From: Bacteroidota bacterium | GTDB taxonomy: Bacteria; Bacteroidota; Bacteroidia; Chitinophagales; Chitinophagaceae | Assembly (NCBI GenBank): GCA_003175695.1 | Contig: PSRA01000245.1 | Location: 1 to 50,690, forward strand | DNA: 50,690 nt | Reading direction: 5' to 3' | Shown here: piece after piece, positions 26,001 to 33,577 of the stretch | Layout: every line of letters starts with the position of its first letter | Numbering within the stretch: the stretch's first letter is position 1 | Program-made: the position numbers and the translations under genes | The notes under the pieces: model-generated | The model's input: only the letters and a program-made list of their open reading frames with translations | Databases searched by the model: none | Told to the model about the DNA's origin: nothing

Positions 26001-27828
26001 TAACGACTATAGAGATGCATTGCAGTTTGTGGAAGATTATTTCCAACTGAACTACACTTCATTTCTAAATAAATATTTCAAGGGTAGTCGGCAAAACGAA
26101 ATAAAACGAAACATTACCCCAGCAAAATTTAGACAACTTTTTGGAGAGCTTTCTCCAACACAACTGAAAATAATCAGCGATAAAGAGTCAAAATATATTG
26201 TTGTAGCAGCCGGCCCCGGAAGCGGTAAGACAAAAGTTTTGGTTCACAAACTTGCTTCATTGCTTTTAATGGAAGATATAAAGCATGAACAATTGCTTAT
26301 GGTCACCTTTTCTAGGGCAGCAGCAACGGAATTCAAAAAGCGTTTAATCCAACTTATTGGCAACGCAGCCAACTTCATTGAAATAAAGACATTTCATTCG
26401 TATTGTTTTGATCTCTTAGGGAAAGTTGGAAGTTTAGAGAAGTCTGATGCGATTTTGAAAAAAACTTTAGAGAAAATCAAGAATAAGGAAGTTGAAGCAA
26501 GCCGAATAACAAAGACTGTTTTGGTAATCGACGAGGCGCAGGACATGGACGAGGATGAGTTCAGTCTGATAAATGTTCTGATGGACCAGAATGAAGAAAT
26601 GAGAGTGATTGCGGTTGGCGATGACGACCAGAATATTTTTGAATTCAGGGGAGCAAGCTCTAAGTATCTTGAAAGGTTTATACAGGTAAATAAAGCAGTC
26701 AAGTATGAGTTAGTTGAAAATTACAGGAGTAAGGGTAACATAGTCGAGTTCACAAATCAGTTTGTTCTACAGATTCGACACAGATTGAAGGATGCTCCGA
26801 TTATGGCGAACCAATCCGATAATGGAAAAATAAAATTGATCCGCTATAGAAGTGCCAACCTCATTACTCCGCTTGTGCATGACATACTCGCGTCTGGACT
26901 TAGAGGAACTACTTGTGTCCTTGCAAAGACAAATGAGGAGGCATTACAAATCACAGGGCTCCTTTTGAAAAATGGAATGCGTGCAAAGGTGATTCAGACA
27001 AATGACGGATTCAATTTGTATAATCTCCTTGAAGTTAGATTCTTTTTAAGCCAACTTAATTTGGCAGACGATGTTTTCATTATTCGTGATGAAATTTGGG
27101 ACAATGCGAAACGAGAGCTAATAAATAAATTTCGTAATAGTACTAAGTTGGAAGTTTGTATCAACATTATCAAAGATTTTGAAGCAACAAATCCAAAGAG
27201 GAAATACAAATCAGATCTGGAAAGTTTCATTCGCGAATCCAAGTTGGAAGATTTTTTCAACGAGAATGAAGAAACAATCTTCGTTTCAACAATTCATAAG
27301 GCAAAGGGAAAGGAGTTTGACAATGTTTTCCTATTGCTTGAAAACTTCAATTCTTCTACCGACGAAGCCAAACGACTTTTGTATGTAGGCATGACAAGAG
27401 CAAAGCAAAATCTGACATTGCATGTAAATTCAGGTTATTTTGACAATTTTTCAGTGGAAAATTTAGAGCGAATCGAAAATGGAGAGATACATTTGCCCCC
27501 AAATGAAATGGCCCTACACCTAACCTACAAAGATGTTTGGTTAGACTACTTCATGAACAAACAATCACTAATTTCCCAATTTATAAGCGGAGACGTTGTG
27601 ACCTTGAACGGAAATGAATGCTTTAATTCCAAAGGACAATCAGTGCTAAAATTTTCACAGCAGTTTATTAAGCAGATCGAAAGGATCAAGGAGAAAAACT
27701 ACGAATTGAAAAGAGCAAAAGTGAATTTCGTTGTTTACTGGCTGAAAGAAGGAACTGAACAGGAAGTAAAGATTATATTGCCAGAAATTTATTTTGAGAG
27801 GAGAAATCAAGACTTAATTGGCCGATAG
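23008..27828 (+). CDS. DnaQ-like exonuclease/RecQ helicase/UvrD helicase triple fusion
   Basis: The protein has 1606 residues. About 1-170 is a DEDD exonuclease fold: D8-x-E10 in FIDTE, GHNIFNHDLKYV with Asp58, and a third motif NPLNDSIKAKDLF (about 108-120) in which Asn replaces the usual His. About 270-770 is a RecQ helicase: PTGGGKS (289-295), DEAH (392-395), SAFGMGVDKKDI and QEAGRAGRDE (580-589), then a winged-helix region. About 1040-1500 is a UvrD helicase: AAGPGSGKT (1067-1075), DEAQD (1175-1179), GDDDQNIFEFRG, NYRS, TIHKAKGKEFDNV and YVGMTRAK. Two motors of opposite usual polarity in one chain suggest a DNA-end or fork-processing machine. The next gene starts within about 60 bp. Confidence 0.9.
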   Translation: MNSITFIDTEIEPKTGKILDVGGIKDDGSSFHKNSISDFVQFLRGSQFICGHNIFNHDLKYVEKALNEAGINAASVIDTLYLSPLLFPTKPYHALLKDDKLQTEEVNNPLNDSIKAKDLFHDEVAAFKQTDVALKQIFYFLLNDKREFHSFFRFIGYTSANSIPEILIRQTFENEICEHSDLSKLITESPIELAYCLSLINTFIHSKEVHSITPRWVLKNYSEVERIMFRLRNKPCLTGCVYCNNALDIHKGLKRHFDFDSFRTYGGEPLQEKAVKASIDNKSILVVFPTGGGKSITFQVPALMSGESSNGLTVIISPLQSLMKDQVDNLEKVGITKAVTINGLLDPIERAKSYERVEEGSASILYISPESLRSQTIERLILGRKIVRFVIDEAHCFSSWGQDFRVDYLYIGDFIKSIQEKKNLEDAIPVSCFTATAKQKVIEDIKDYFKEKLSLELQLFTSKASRTNLQYKVFEKGDEEEKYQSVRDLIEEKNCPTIIYVSRTRKADALAERLTEDGFIAKPFHGKMDVKEKTANQDAFIKGMVPIMVATSAFGMGVDKKDIGMVIHYEISDSLENYIQEAGRAGRDENIVADCFVLFNEEDLGKHFILLNQTKLSIKEIQQIWKAIKEITRFRSTVSNSALEIARRAGWDDNVVEIESRVTTAIAALEDAGYLRRGQNMPRVFANSILSKNAQEAIDKINASSRFEGGQKEKGIRIIRKLFSSKSRKQLNNDSVESRIDYISDHLGIVKEEVINIVNLLREEKILADAKDLTAFIKKGDNKNRSLNIVESFCKIENFLLPEFDDQGKTFHIKELNEEAEANGCADVNINKIKTILNFWSIKNWIQRQNLEHSKNHVVVLCLQPKEVLKEKLEKRHELARFIIEFLYEKTKDEEEKEEVLVQFSVQELKEEFKKRPKLFEIQASFEDIEDTLFYLSRIDAIKIEGGFLVLYNRLSIERLEQNNKVGYKIDDYQKLHQFYESKIQQIHIVGEYAKRMINDYRDALQFVEDYFQLNYTSFLNKYFKGSRQNEIKRNITPAKFRQLFGELSPTQLKIISDKESKYIVVAAGPGSGKTKVLVHKLASLLLMEDIKHEQLLMVTFSRAAATEFKKRLIQLIGNAANFIEIKTFHSYCFDLLGKVGSLEKSDAILKKTLEKIKNKEVEASRITKTVLVIDEAQDMDEDEFSLINVLMDQNEEMRVIAVGDDDQNIFEFRGASSKYLERFIQVNKAVKYELVENYRSKGNIVEFTNQFVLQIRHRLKDAPIMANQSDNGKIKLIRYRSANLITPLVHDILASGLRGTTCVLAKTNEEALQITGLLLKNGMRAKVIQTNDGFNLYNLLEVRFFLSQLNLADDVFIIRDEIWDNAKRELINKFRNSTKLEVCINIIKDFEATNPKRKYKSDLESFIRESKLEDFFNENEETIFVSTIHKAKGKEFDNVFLLLENFNSSTDEAKRLLYVGMTRAKQNLTLHVNSGYFDNFSVENLERIENGEIHLPPNEMALHLTYKDVWLDYFMNKQSLISQFISGDVVTLNGNECFNSKGQSVLKFSQQFIKQIERIKEKNYELKRAKVNFVVYWLKEGTEQEVKIILPEIYFERRNQDLIGR

Positions 27829-27889
27829 CTACCAATATGTTGGGATGCGCGTTGCTATAGGGTTACGCGAATAATTAAACATCTTGTAA

Positions 27890-28024
27890 ATGAATATTCA
27901 TGAATTGTGAGAAGCTCAAGTTAGATTCGAAAATCAAATCGAGGGCGTCGAAGAAAAAAGAAAAGACCTATATGAGCTTCGCGAGTCGTTTGTAAAATAT
28001 TTCAATCGAAAAAGAATTTCGTCG
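27890..28024 (+). pseudogene. Original N-terminus of the DUF3883-like gene, broken by TGA at codon 7
   Basis: From ATG 27890 the frame reads MNIHEL-stop, and then continues open and in frame as EAQVRFENQIEGVEE, YELRESFVKYFNRKR into the annotated gene. The sequence after the TGA (27908-27910) has no ATG, GTG or TTG until 28025. The segment reads as a natural continuation of the protein, so one base change (or a sequence error) probably shortened it. Confidence 0.6.
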
Positions 28025-29155
28025 ATGGCAATTGACGACTATGCCGCGGGAGTTAGTCGTCCTGAGAAAGGATTCAATTTTTGCTACACATTAGAAAGAA
28101 AGTTGGATGGCCTGGGTAGAATATCTGGTTCACCCGCACCAAAATTTGGTGTGTATTTTGGTAAAAGAGGGAAAAATTCGAGAGACGCTTATCAGTTTGT
28201 GAGGAAATTTGGTGACACATATCAAGAAGCATTTGAGGGAGTTCGTAGATCAATATTAGAATTATTGGACGCGGGAGAAAGCGAAAATATTGAGGCGATA
28301 GTGGCCAACATGATTTCTCCAATGGTGAAGGGAAAAATCCTTTCTACCTATTTTCCTTACAGATATTTAAACATCTTTTCTCCTGACCATCTAGACTACT
28401 ACTTAATTCAACTTGATTTAGATACCATGAATTTAATGCGGGAGGATCCCGTTGTAAAGCGAGAGGCGCTAATTGAATTTAAGAATCAAGATCGTGTTAT
28501 GAAACACTGGGCCGTTGATTTATTTGCATATTTTCTTTACACAGAATATCCTGGCAGGCCACCTAAGAAGGAAAATTCGTTCGGCGCTATTGGAGATCCA
28601 TTGAGAAACTATAGAATTCCTGAGTTTCCAGGTAATCCAATTGCGGAATTTATTTCTTTAAATATATTACCTCCTTCAGAAGTTAAATTGGTAACCACAG
28701 ATCGACCAAAGAACGAGACTGGCAAGGTCGATTTCGAAAATGAGTCGAGACGTCTAAGGAGACTTGGGGATAGAGGCGAAAAGGTGGTAATGGATTTAGA
28801 AATTAAAAGGCTCAATGACGCCGGTCGAAATGATTTAGCAAGAAAGGTGTTACGAGTTTCTTTGATTTCTGACTCATATGGATACGACATTCACTCATTT
28901 GAAATAGATGGGAAAGACAAATTCATTGAAGTAAAGGCAACTGCTTCCAAGGCTGGTTCGGCAAATTTTTATCTTTCTTCTAACGAGTTAAATCAAGCAA
29001 AAAGATTTGAGAATTATATTCTTTACATGGTTTTTGAAATCGAGTCCAAGTCGCCTAAAGTGTGGCCCATAGGAAATCCCTTCAATCCTGAGAATACAAA
29101 CGCAGTGATGACGCCGACCAACTTCAGAATAACAATCAAGGCAGAGGCAACTTAG
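28025..29155 (+). CDS. DUF3883-like (PD-(D/E)XK fold) protein, N-terminus probably lost
   Basis: From ATG 28025 the protein has 376 residues. About 20-190 resembles N-terminal parts of restriction-like proteins (KFGVYFGKRG, FPYRYLNIFSPDHLDYY). About 240-376 fits DUF3883, a restriction-endonuclease-like fold: LGDRGEKVVMDLE, YGYDIHSFE and FIEVKAT, where the D...E-x-K of the motif is intact. It lies downstream of the RecQ-UvrD gene on the same strand and is probably co-transcribed. It may be the nuclease or modification reader of the module. The 45 codons before this ATG also look like part of it, behind a premature stop, so it may be inactive. Confidence 0.75.
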   Translation: MAIDDYAAGVSRPEKGFNFCYTLERKLDGLGRISGSPAPKFGVYFGKRGKNSRDAYQFVRKFGDTYQEAFEGVRRSILELLDAGESENIEAIVANMISPMVKGKILSTYFPYRYLNIFSPDHLDYYLIQLDLDTMNLMREDPVVKREALIEFKNQDRVMKHWAVDLFAYFLYTEYPGRPPKKENSFGAIGDPLRNYRIPEFPGNPIAEFISLNILPPSEVKLVTTDRPKNETGKVDFENESRRLRRLGDRGEKVVMDLEIKRLNDAGRNDLARKVLRVSLISDSYGYDIHSFEIDGKDKFIEVKATASKAGSANFYLSSNELNQAKRFENYILYMVFEIESKSPKVWPIGNPFNPENTNAVMTPTNFRITIKAEAT

Positions 29156-29216
29156 GTTTAATCTAATGATGGCTTTTTTATTGCATAACTCCTAAAGCGT
29201 TTGAATCTGAAAAAGG

Positions 29217-29273
29217 TCATTCTGTACGCAGAGACTTGACTGGATTGACCAACGCGGCCCTCATTGATTGGAT
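29217..29273 (-). pseudogene. C-terminal end of an FtsX/MacB-type permease gene
   Basis: Nineteen codons read IQSMRAALVNPVKSLRTE-stop, the standard C-terminus of Bacteroidota MacB-like permeases (AALANPVKSLRTE). The rest of the gene is missing: the AraC fragment on the plus strand begins nine bases beyond. It could be from the same gene as the fragment at 18715-18849 or from a neighbouring paralogue. Confidence 0.7.
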
Positions 29274-29281
29274 CCCTAACC

Positions 29282-29401
29282 CGATTAAGATTTAGCGATC
29301 TGACCATTTCTCAAATTGCCGATGAAATGAGTTTTACAGATGAAAGTCACCTTAATAAGAGATTTAAAAGTGTCTTTGGGAAAAAGTTGGATATTTTATG
29401 A
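29282..29401 (+). pseudogene. AraC-family regulator fragment (C-terminal HTH), right copy
   Basis: Thirty-nine codons read LRFSDLTISQIADEMSFTDE then SHLNKRFKSVFGKKLDIL-stop, the second HTH of an AraC regulator. The first half of the gene is gone. It contains one arm of the 64-bp inverted repeat (29321-29384). Confidence 0.75.
29321..29384 (+). repeat. Inverted repeat, right copy (AraC HTH segment)
   Basis: It matches the reverse strand of 19117-19180 at 62/64 positions; the two differences are single substitutions. Confidence 0.85.
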
Positions 29402-29579
29402 GTGTAAGAGGTAAGTATCTGCGGCGTCTTTTTCTTGCGCTGGCTTTTAGAGCGCAGACTAATGGTCCCCCTCTAAGAGAATAAGCAAATTAGATTTGTA
29501 TGATAATTTCAACGTGTAGCTCCTGACGCCTATGTGTATCCCGGCGTTGAAATCTCATTAGCAATGAAGGACTGAATCG

Positions 29580-29587
29580 TATTTTTG
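29580..29587 (+). promoter_or_regulatory. Putative -7 element TATTTTTG for the SLC13 gene
   Basis: The sequence matches the Bacteroidota TAnnTTTG consensus 24 bases before ATG 29611. No convincing TTG/TTTG -33 element lies at the right distance. Confidence 0.35.
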
Positions 29588-29610
29588 ATACATAAACCAG
29601 GAATTATCGT

Positions 29611-30999
29611 ATGGAAAAAGTAAAAACCAAACGATTAGGTTCTTTCAACATTTGGAGAAAAGGAATCTATTTCGTTTTATCCTTTTTAGTTGCGCTGTTG
29701 TTAACCTACTTAATAAAGGCTCCAGGTTTCACTGATTCACAGAATTATGTTTTGTTCCTGTTGTTCTTTGCCATCGGCTTATGGCTGACGGAAGCGATTC
29801 CGCCATTTGCCGTGGCCTTGTTCATTATGGCTTACCTGATTGTAACTCTTGGCGACCAAAGATTCAATTCAGAACCACAGAGCGTAGCTAAATATGTCCA
29901 GACTTTTTCAAACAGCATCATCTGGTTAATTCTATCCGGATTTTTTTTAGCAGAGGCGATGACCAAAACAGGTATCGACACGGATTTTTTCAGGTTCTCA
30001 CTCCGGCTTTCCGGTCACGAGCCCAAGAAAATCCTTCTTGGGATCATGATCACAACTATGGTTGCTTCCTTCGTCCTGTCAAACACAGCAGCAACAACTA
30101 TGGTTATTGCAGCCGTGATGCCATTGCTCAGGTCACAGGGAAAGAGTCGCTTCGCCAGAGCGCTGCTGTCAGGAATTCCACTTGCGGCGGCAATGGGTGG
30201 GATGGGTACTATAATTGCGACTCCGCCTAACGCAATAGCTGTGGGTGAGCTGGAAAACATAGGGATCAAGATAGATTTTCTAACATGGATGAAAATTGGT
30301 ATGCCTCTTGCCATCCTGTTAACATTCAGTTGCTGGTTCTTTTTGTCAAAACTTTATATCAAGGAAAGTTTCCCTGTCAGCATTGAATTACCCGCGCAAA
30401 AAGAACATCAGGGCAAGAGGGAAAAAATTCGAAGACTTATTGTCCTAGTGGTGTTGATAGTAACAGTTTTGTTGTGGCTCACTACCTCTCTGCATCACTT
30501 CTCAATTTTTGCTGTATCAATAGTGCCCATCGTTTCTCTCACTATGACAGGCATTTTAAAAGCTGAAGATATTCGGGCTCTGCCCTGGGACTCGCTGTTA
30601 TTAGTAGCAGGGGGTTTGTCATTGGGACTCGCATTACAGGAAACGCAGCTTCTTGAACATTTCACCAGGAATTTCAAGGAGACGACGTTGGGTCCAGTAC
30701 TGCTTTACTTTGTTTTTGCATACCTGACGACCATATTCGGTAATTTCATGAGCAATACTGCTACAGCGACTATACTGATTCCCCTGGGTATCTCCCTAAT
30801 GCCTGATCACGCTAAGTACATAGCCCTTATTGTTGGTTTCGCGTCTTCCACCGGTTTACTACTCCCTGTATCGACACCTCCTAACGCCGTCGCCTATAGC
30901 ACGGGATTGATGGATCAAAGAGACTTTCTGAAAGGGGGACTGCTGGTAGGTATACTCGCGCCGCCACTCATAGTTTTGCTTGTTCTGCTGCTTTTGTAA
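29611..30999 (+). CDS. SLC13/DASS-family sodium:anion symporter
   Basis: The protein has 462 residues with about 11-12 membrane helices. Both internally repeated SNT signatures are present: SNTAATTMVIAAVMP (about 150) and SNTATATILIPLGIS (about 385). Each is followed by a TPPNA loop (ATPPNAIAVGE, STPPNAVAYSTG), which binds sodium and the carboxylate. It should import a di- or tricarboxylate, or sulfate, with Na+. The substrate cannot be told from the sequence. It is monocistronic, between the AraC debris and a decayed DUF4139 gene. Confidence 0.9.
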   Translation: MEKVKTKRLGSFNIWRKGIYFVLSFLVALLLTYLIKAPGFTDSQNYVLFLLFFAIGLWLTEAIPPFAVALFIMAYLIVTLGDQRFNSEPQSVAKYVQTFSNSIIWLILSGFFLAEAMTKTGIDTDFFRFSLRLSGHEPKKILLGIMITTMVASFVLSNTAATTMVIAAVMPLLRSQGKSRFARALLSGIPLAAAMGGMGTIIATPPNAIAVGELENIGIKIDFLTWMKIGMPLAILLTFSCWFFLSKLYIKESFPVSIELPAQKEHQGKREKIRRLIVLVVLIVTVLLWLTTSLHHFSIFAVSIVPIVSLTMTGILKAEDIRALPWDSLLLVAGGLSLGLALQETQLLEHFTRNFKETTLGPVLLYFVFAYLTTIFGNFMSNTATATILIPLGISLMPDHAKYIALIVGFASSTGLLLPVSTPPNAVAYSTGLMDQRDFLKGGLLVGILAPPLIVLLVLLLL

Positions 31000-31028
31000 A
31001 ATTTGGCTTAACAAATGTTCATCATCCC

Positions 31029-31376
31029 CTAGTTTAATACCAGTTTTTTGTCCTTTGGATATTTCACTTTGTAACTGATATCTACTTTTTTTTCCTGGGC
31101 TGGTTGTAAAGCGATTGCCCAGGTCGCAATACCTGTTTCTTTCTGGACGTTGGCTTCCTTTGCTTTTGCATCTTCTACACTGATCTCCGTGGTGGTGGAA
31201 ACGGGAATTTGATCGAGAATCATAATATTCAATGGCACACGCTTCGCATTTCGAATGCTGATCTCATATTGCCTCGAATCGGACCGGTTGCTTCCAATTA
31301 ATTTCTTTGAACTGTAATCTTTTACAAGTTTGCGTGAAATGTTTATCCCGTAAGGGACGCGGGGAAAGCCTCCAAA
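31029..31376 (-). pseudogene. C-terminal fragment of a MuiA-family (DUF4139) protein
   Basis: About 115 codons read LVKDYSSKKLIGSNRSDSRQ, MILDQIPVSTTTEISVED, TGIATWAIALQP and YKVKYPKDKKL-stop. This is the end of the DUF4139 beta-barrel-like domain of proteins annotated as mucoidy inhibitor MuiA. The N-terminal two thirds are missing, and upstream lies the TetR promoter instead. Confidence 0.75.
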
Positions 31377-31406
31377 TTCTAAAATTTCAACTTTTTTAAT
31401 AAAAAG

Positions 31407-31436
31407 TTTGAAATTATAAAAATACCGCTATATTTG
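31407..31436 (+). promoter_or_regulatory. Bacteroidota sigma-ABfr-type promoter of the TetR gene
   Basis: A -33 TTTG (31407-31410) and a perfect -7 TATATTTG (31429-31436) are 18 bp apart. Transcription would begin at about 31441-31443, four to six bases before the ATG at 31447, so the mRNA would be nearly leaderless. Confidence 0.6.
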
Positions 31437-31446
31437 AATTTGACTT

Positions 31447-32070
31447 ATGAAACCCACTACGAAGGACTCTAGTAAAAAAGAACAGGTCAAAGAAAAGATA
31501 GGCAGGGTGGCTATGAAATGTTTTGCGAAGTACGGGCTCGACAAAACAACATTGGACGACATCGCAAAAGAAGTAGGATTGAACAAGGCTTCCTTGTACT
31601 ATTACTATAAGAACAAAGAGGATATATTCCTTGAGGTGGCTATCAGAGAAGGACAGGATTTTTTGGGAACACTTCAGGCGCATGTTCTTGAGAAAAAAGG
31701 AACAAAGGCAAGAGTTATTTTTTATTTGGTGGAGCGAATCAACTATTACAAAAATATCCTGAACATGAATCGGGTCTCTGCGGAAACACTGAACAGAATG
31801 CTTCCCAGATTTTTTGAACTATTTGATGCGATCACTAAACAGGAGGTGGAATTTGTTTCCAAGATCATTCTTGAAGGAGTAAAGACAAAAGAGTTGAAAC
31901 AAGTTAATCATCAAAGACTGGCCTCTTCACTTATCACTATGAATGATGCGTTGAAGCATCACGCAGAACACAAAGCAATTTTGAAGAATCAGGATGAGAT
32001 CGACTATAGCCAGATAACAGAGGAAATGAAGCTTCTCGTCTGTCTGATCTTTAAAGGTCTGATTAAATAG
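31447..32070 (+). CDS. TetR/AcrR-family transcriptional regulator
   Basis: The protein has 207 residues. The N-terminal HTH (about 15-65) has the TetR pattern CFAKYGLDKTTLDDIAKEVG then NKASLYYYYKNKEDIFLEVA. The remaining ~140 residues are helical and form the ligand and dimer domain. It starts a plus-strand run with an aldehyde dehydrogenase 19 bp downstream and a TonB-dependent receptor further on, so it likely represses these genes in the absence of a hydrophobic inducer. Confidence 0.9.
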   Translation: MKPTTKDSSKKEQVKEKIGRVAMKCFAKYGLDKTTLDDIAKEVGLNKASLYYYYKNKEDIFLEVAIREGQDFLGTLQAHVLEKKGTKARVIFYLVERINYYKNILNMNRVSAETLNRMLPRFFELFDAITKQEVEFVSKIILEGVKTKELKQVNHQRLASSLITMNDALKHHAEHKAILKNQDEIDYSQITEEMKLLVCLIFKGLIK

Positions 32071-32089
32071 CAATGTATTATTGAATCAA

Positions 32090-33475
32090 ATGTCCGTATC
32101 CGTTTTAACTGTTAAGGACCTGATGGAAATGCGCCATGCCGTTGAAAGCGGGCGCACGCTATCAATCGAATTCAGGAAACACTTATTGATTTCTTTGAGA
32201 GATGCGATTCTTGAGTATGAAGAGGAGATTTACGTAGCTCTGCACAAAGATTTGAGAAAAAGCAGGGAAGAAGCATATGCTACTGAAATCGGCCAGCTGC
32301 TTACGGAAATAAGGATTGCACTCAAGAATATTCGCAAGTGGTCCAGCCCTCAACCCGCGAAAACTAACCTGCTCAATTTCCCATCATCTTCGAAAATCAT
32401 TCATGATCCGCTCGGTGTTGTACTTATCATTGCGCCCTGGAACTATCCTTTCTTATTATCACTCAGGCCTCTGATCGGTGCCATTGCCGGAGGGAACACT
32501 ATTGTGCTCAAACCTTCAGAACTGGCTCCTTCGAGCTCCACGCTTCTGGAAAGAATGATAAGGGAAACTTTTCCGAAGAAGTATGTATCCATCGTTTGTG
32601 GTGACGGCAAAAAGACGGTTCAAACCATGATGGAAATTTTCAGGTTTGATCATATCTTTTATACAGGCAGCTCCGTGGTGGGAAAGCTCATTTATCAGCT
32701 TGCTGCCCAGGAACTGATTCCAGTTACACTCGAACTTGGGGGGAAAAGCCCCGCCATTGTTGAAAAAGATGCTTCCATTTCAACTGCAGCAAAAAGAATT
32801 GCATTGGGCAAGTTCATTAATGCCGGTCAGACCTGCGTAGCACCGGACTATCTGCTGGTGCACCGTTCAATCAAGAATGAATTCCTTCAAAAATTAGAGC
32901 AATGCATAAAGAACTTTTATGGAGATAATCCTCAGCAAAGCGAGAGCTATGGCAGGATCATCAATGAAAGGAATTTTGACAGGTTGATGAGATGCCTGGA
33001 TGGAGTCAAAATACTTTTTGGAGGCGATCACGACAGAAAGAACCTCTTTTTTTCACCCACAGTGGTTGAAGTTGTACAACCGAACGCTCCGGTTATACGT
33101 GAAGAGATTTTCGGTCCCATCCTGCCTCTTTTCACTTTTGAAAATATAGACGAAGCATTGGAATTGATTGCAACCAATCCTTCACCACTGGCATTTTATC
33201 TTTTTACCGAAAATGCTGAGCAGGAAAAGTCCTGGATCAAGCGTGTACGTTTTGGCGGAGGCTGTATAAATAATACTATATGGCAATTGAGCAATCATCA
33301 TTTGCCATTCGGTGGAATAGGGAATAGCGGGATTGGAGCATATCACGGTGAACAGTCTTTCGACAGATTTACCCATGCCAAACCAATCATGAAAACACCA
33401 ACGTGGTTTGATCCTGCAATCAAGTATCCGCCCTTTGATGGAAAGTTGAAATGGTTCAAGAGGATGATCAGATGA
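32090..33475 (+). CDS. NAD(P)-dependent aldehyde dehydrogenase (class 3-like)
   Basis: From ATG 32090 the protein has 461 residues, the short length of class 3/fatty aldehyde dehydrogenases; a TTG at 32081 would add three residues. Landmarks are APWNYP, KPSELAPSSS, TGSSVVGK, ELGGKSP with the general-base Glu, and AGQTCVAPDY with the catalytic Cys. EEIFGPILP and PFGGIGNSG also fit. It oxidises an aldehyde to the acid. Coupled after the TetR gene (19 bp) and followed by a TonB-dependent receptor, it may handle fatty or aromatic aldehydes made by the hydroxylase at the end of the cluster. Confidence 0.9.
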   Translation: MSVSVLTVKDLMEMRHAVESGRTLSIEFRKHLLISLRDAILEYEEEIYVALHKDLRKSREEAYATEIGQLLTEIRIALKNIRKWSSPQPAKTNLLNFPSSSKIIHDPLGVVLIIAPWNYPFLLSLRPLIGAIAGGNTIVLKPSELAPSSSTLLERMIRETFPKKYVSIVCGDGKKTVQTMMEIFRFDHIFYTGSSVVGKLIYQLAAQELIPVTLELGGKSPAIVEKDASISTAAKRIALGKFINAGQTCVAPDYLLVHRSIKNEFLQKLEQCIKNFYGDNPQQSESYGRIINERNFDRLMRCLDGVKILFGGDHDRKNLFFSPTVVEVVQPNAPVIREEIFGPILPLFTFENIDEALELIATNPSPLAFYLFTENAEQEKSWIKRVRFGGGCINNTIWQLSNHHLPFGGIGNSGIGAYHGEQSFDRFTHAKPIMKTPTWFDPAIKYPPFDGKLKWFKRMIR

Positions 33476-33577
33476 CTAAACCTTTAGGAATAATTCTCAT
33501 ACAGAGAGAGCGATTCCAATATCCTTGAATATCAGTTTTGACTGATGATTTGTTAACCGTAAAACGATCGATTTGTA

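Noticed and set aside
19264-29155. Classical RecBCD/AddAB repair genes
   Set aside because: Domain order and fusions (Upf1-like, RecQ) do not match AddA/AddB or RecB/C/D.
95-29177. 13-base repeat AATGATGGCTTTT at 95-107 and 29165-29177, first considered as the two ends of a larger element
   Set aside because: The frame continuity through GGGGGAGCC at 66-74 and 14659-14667 identifies the true ends. The 13-mer is only part of a terminator-like sequence and has no recombinase frame support.
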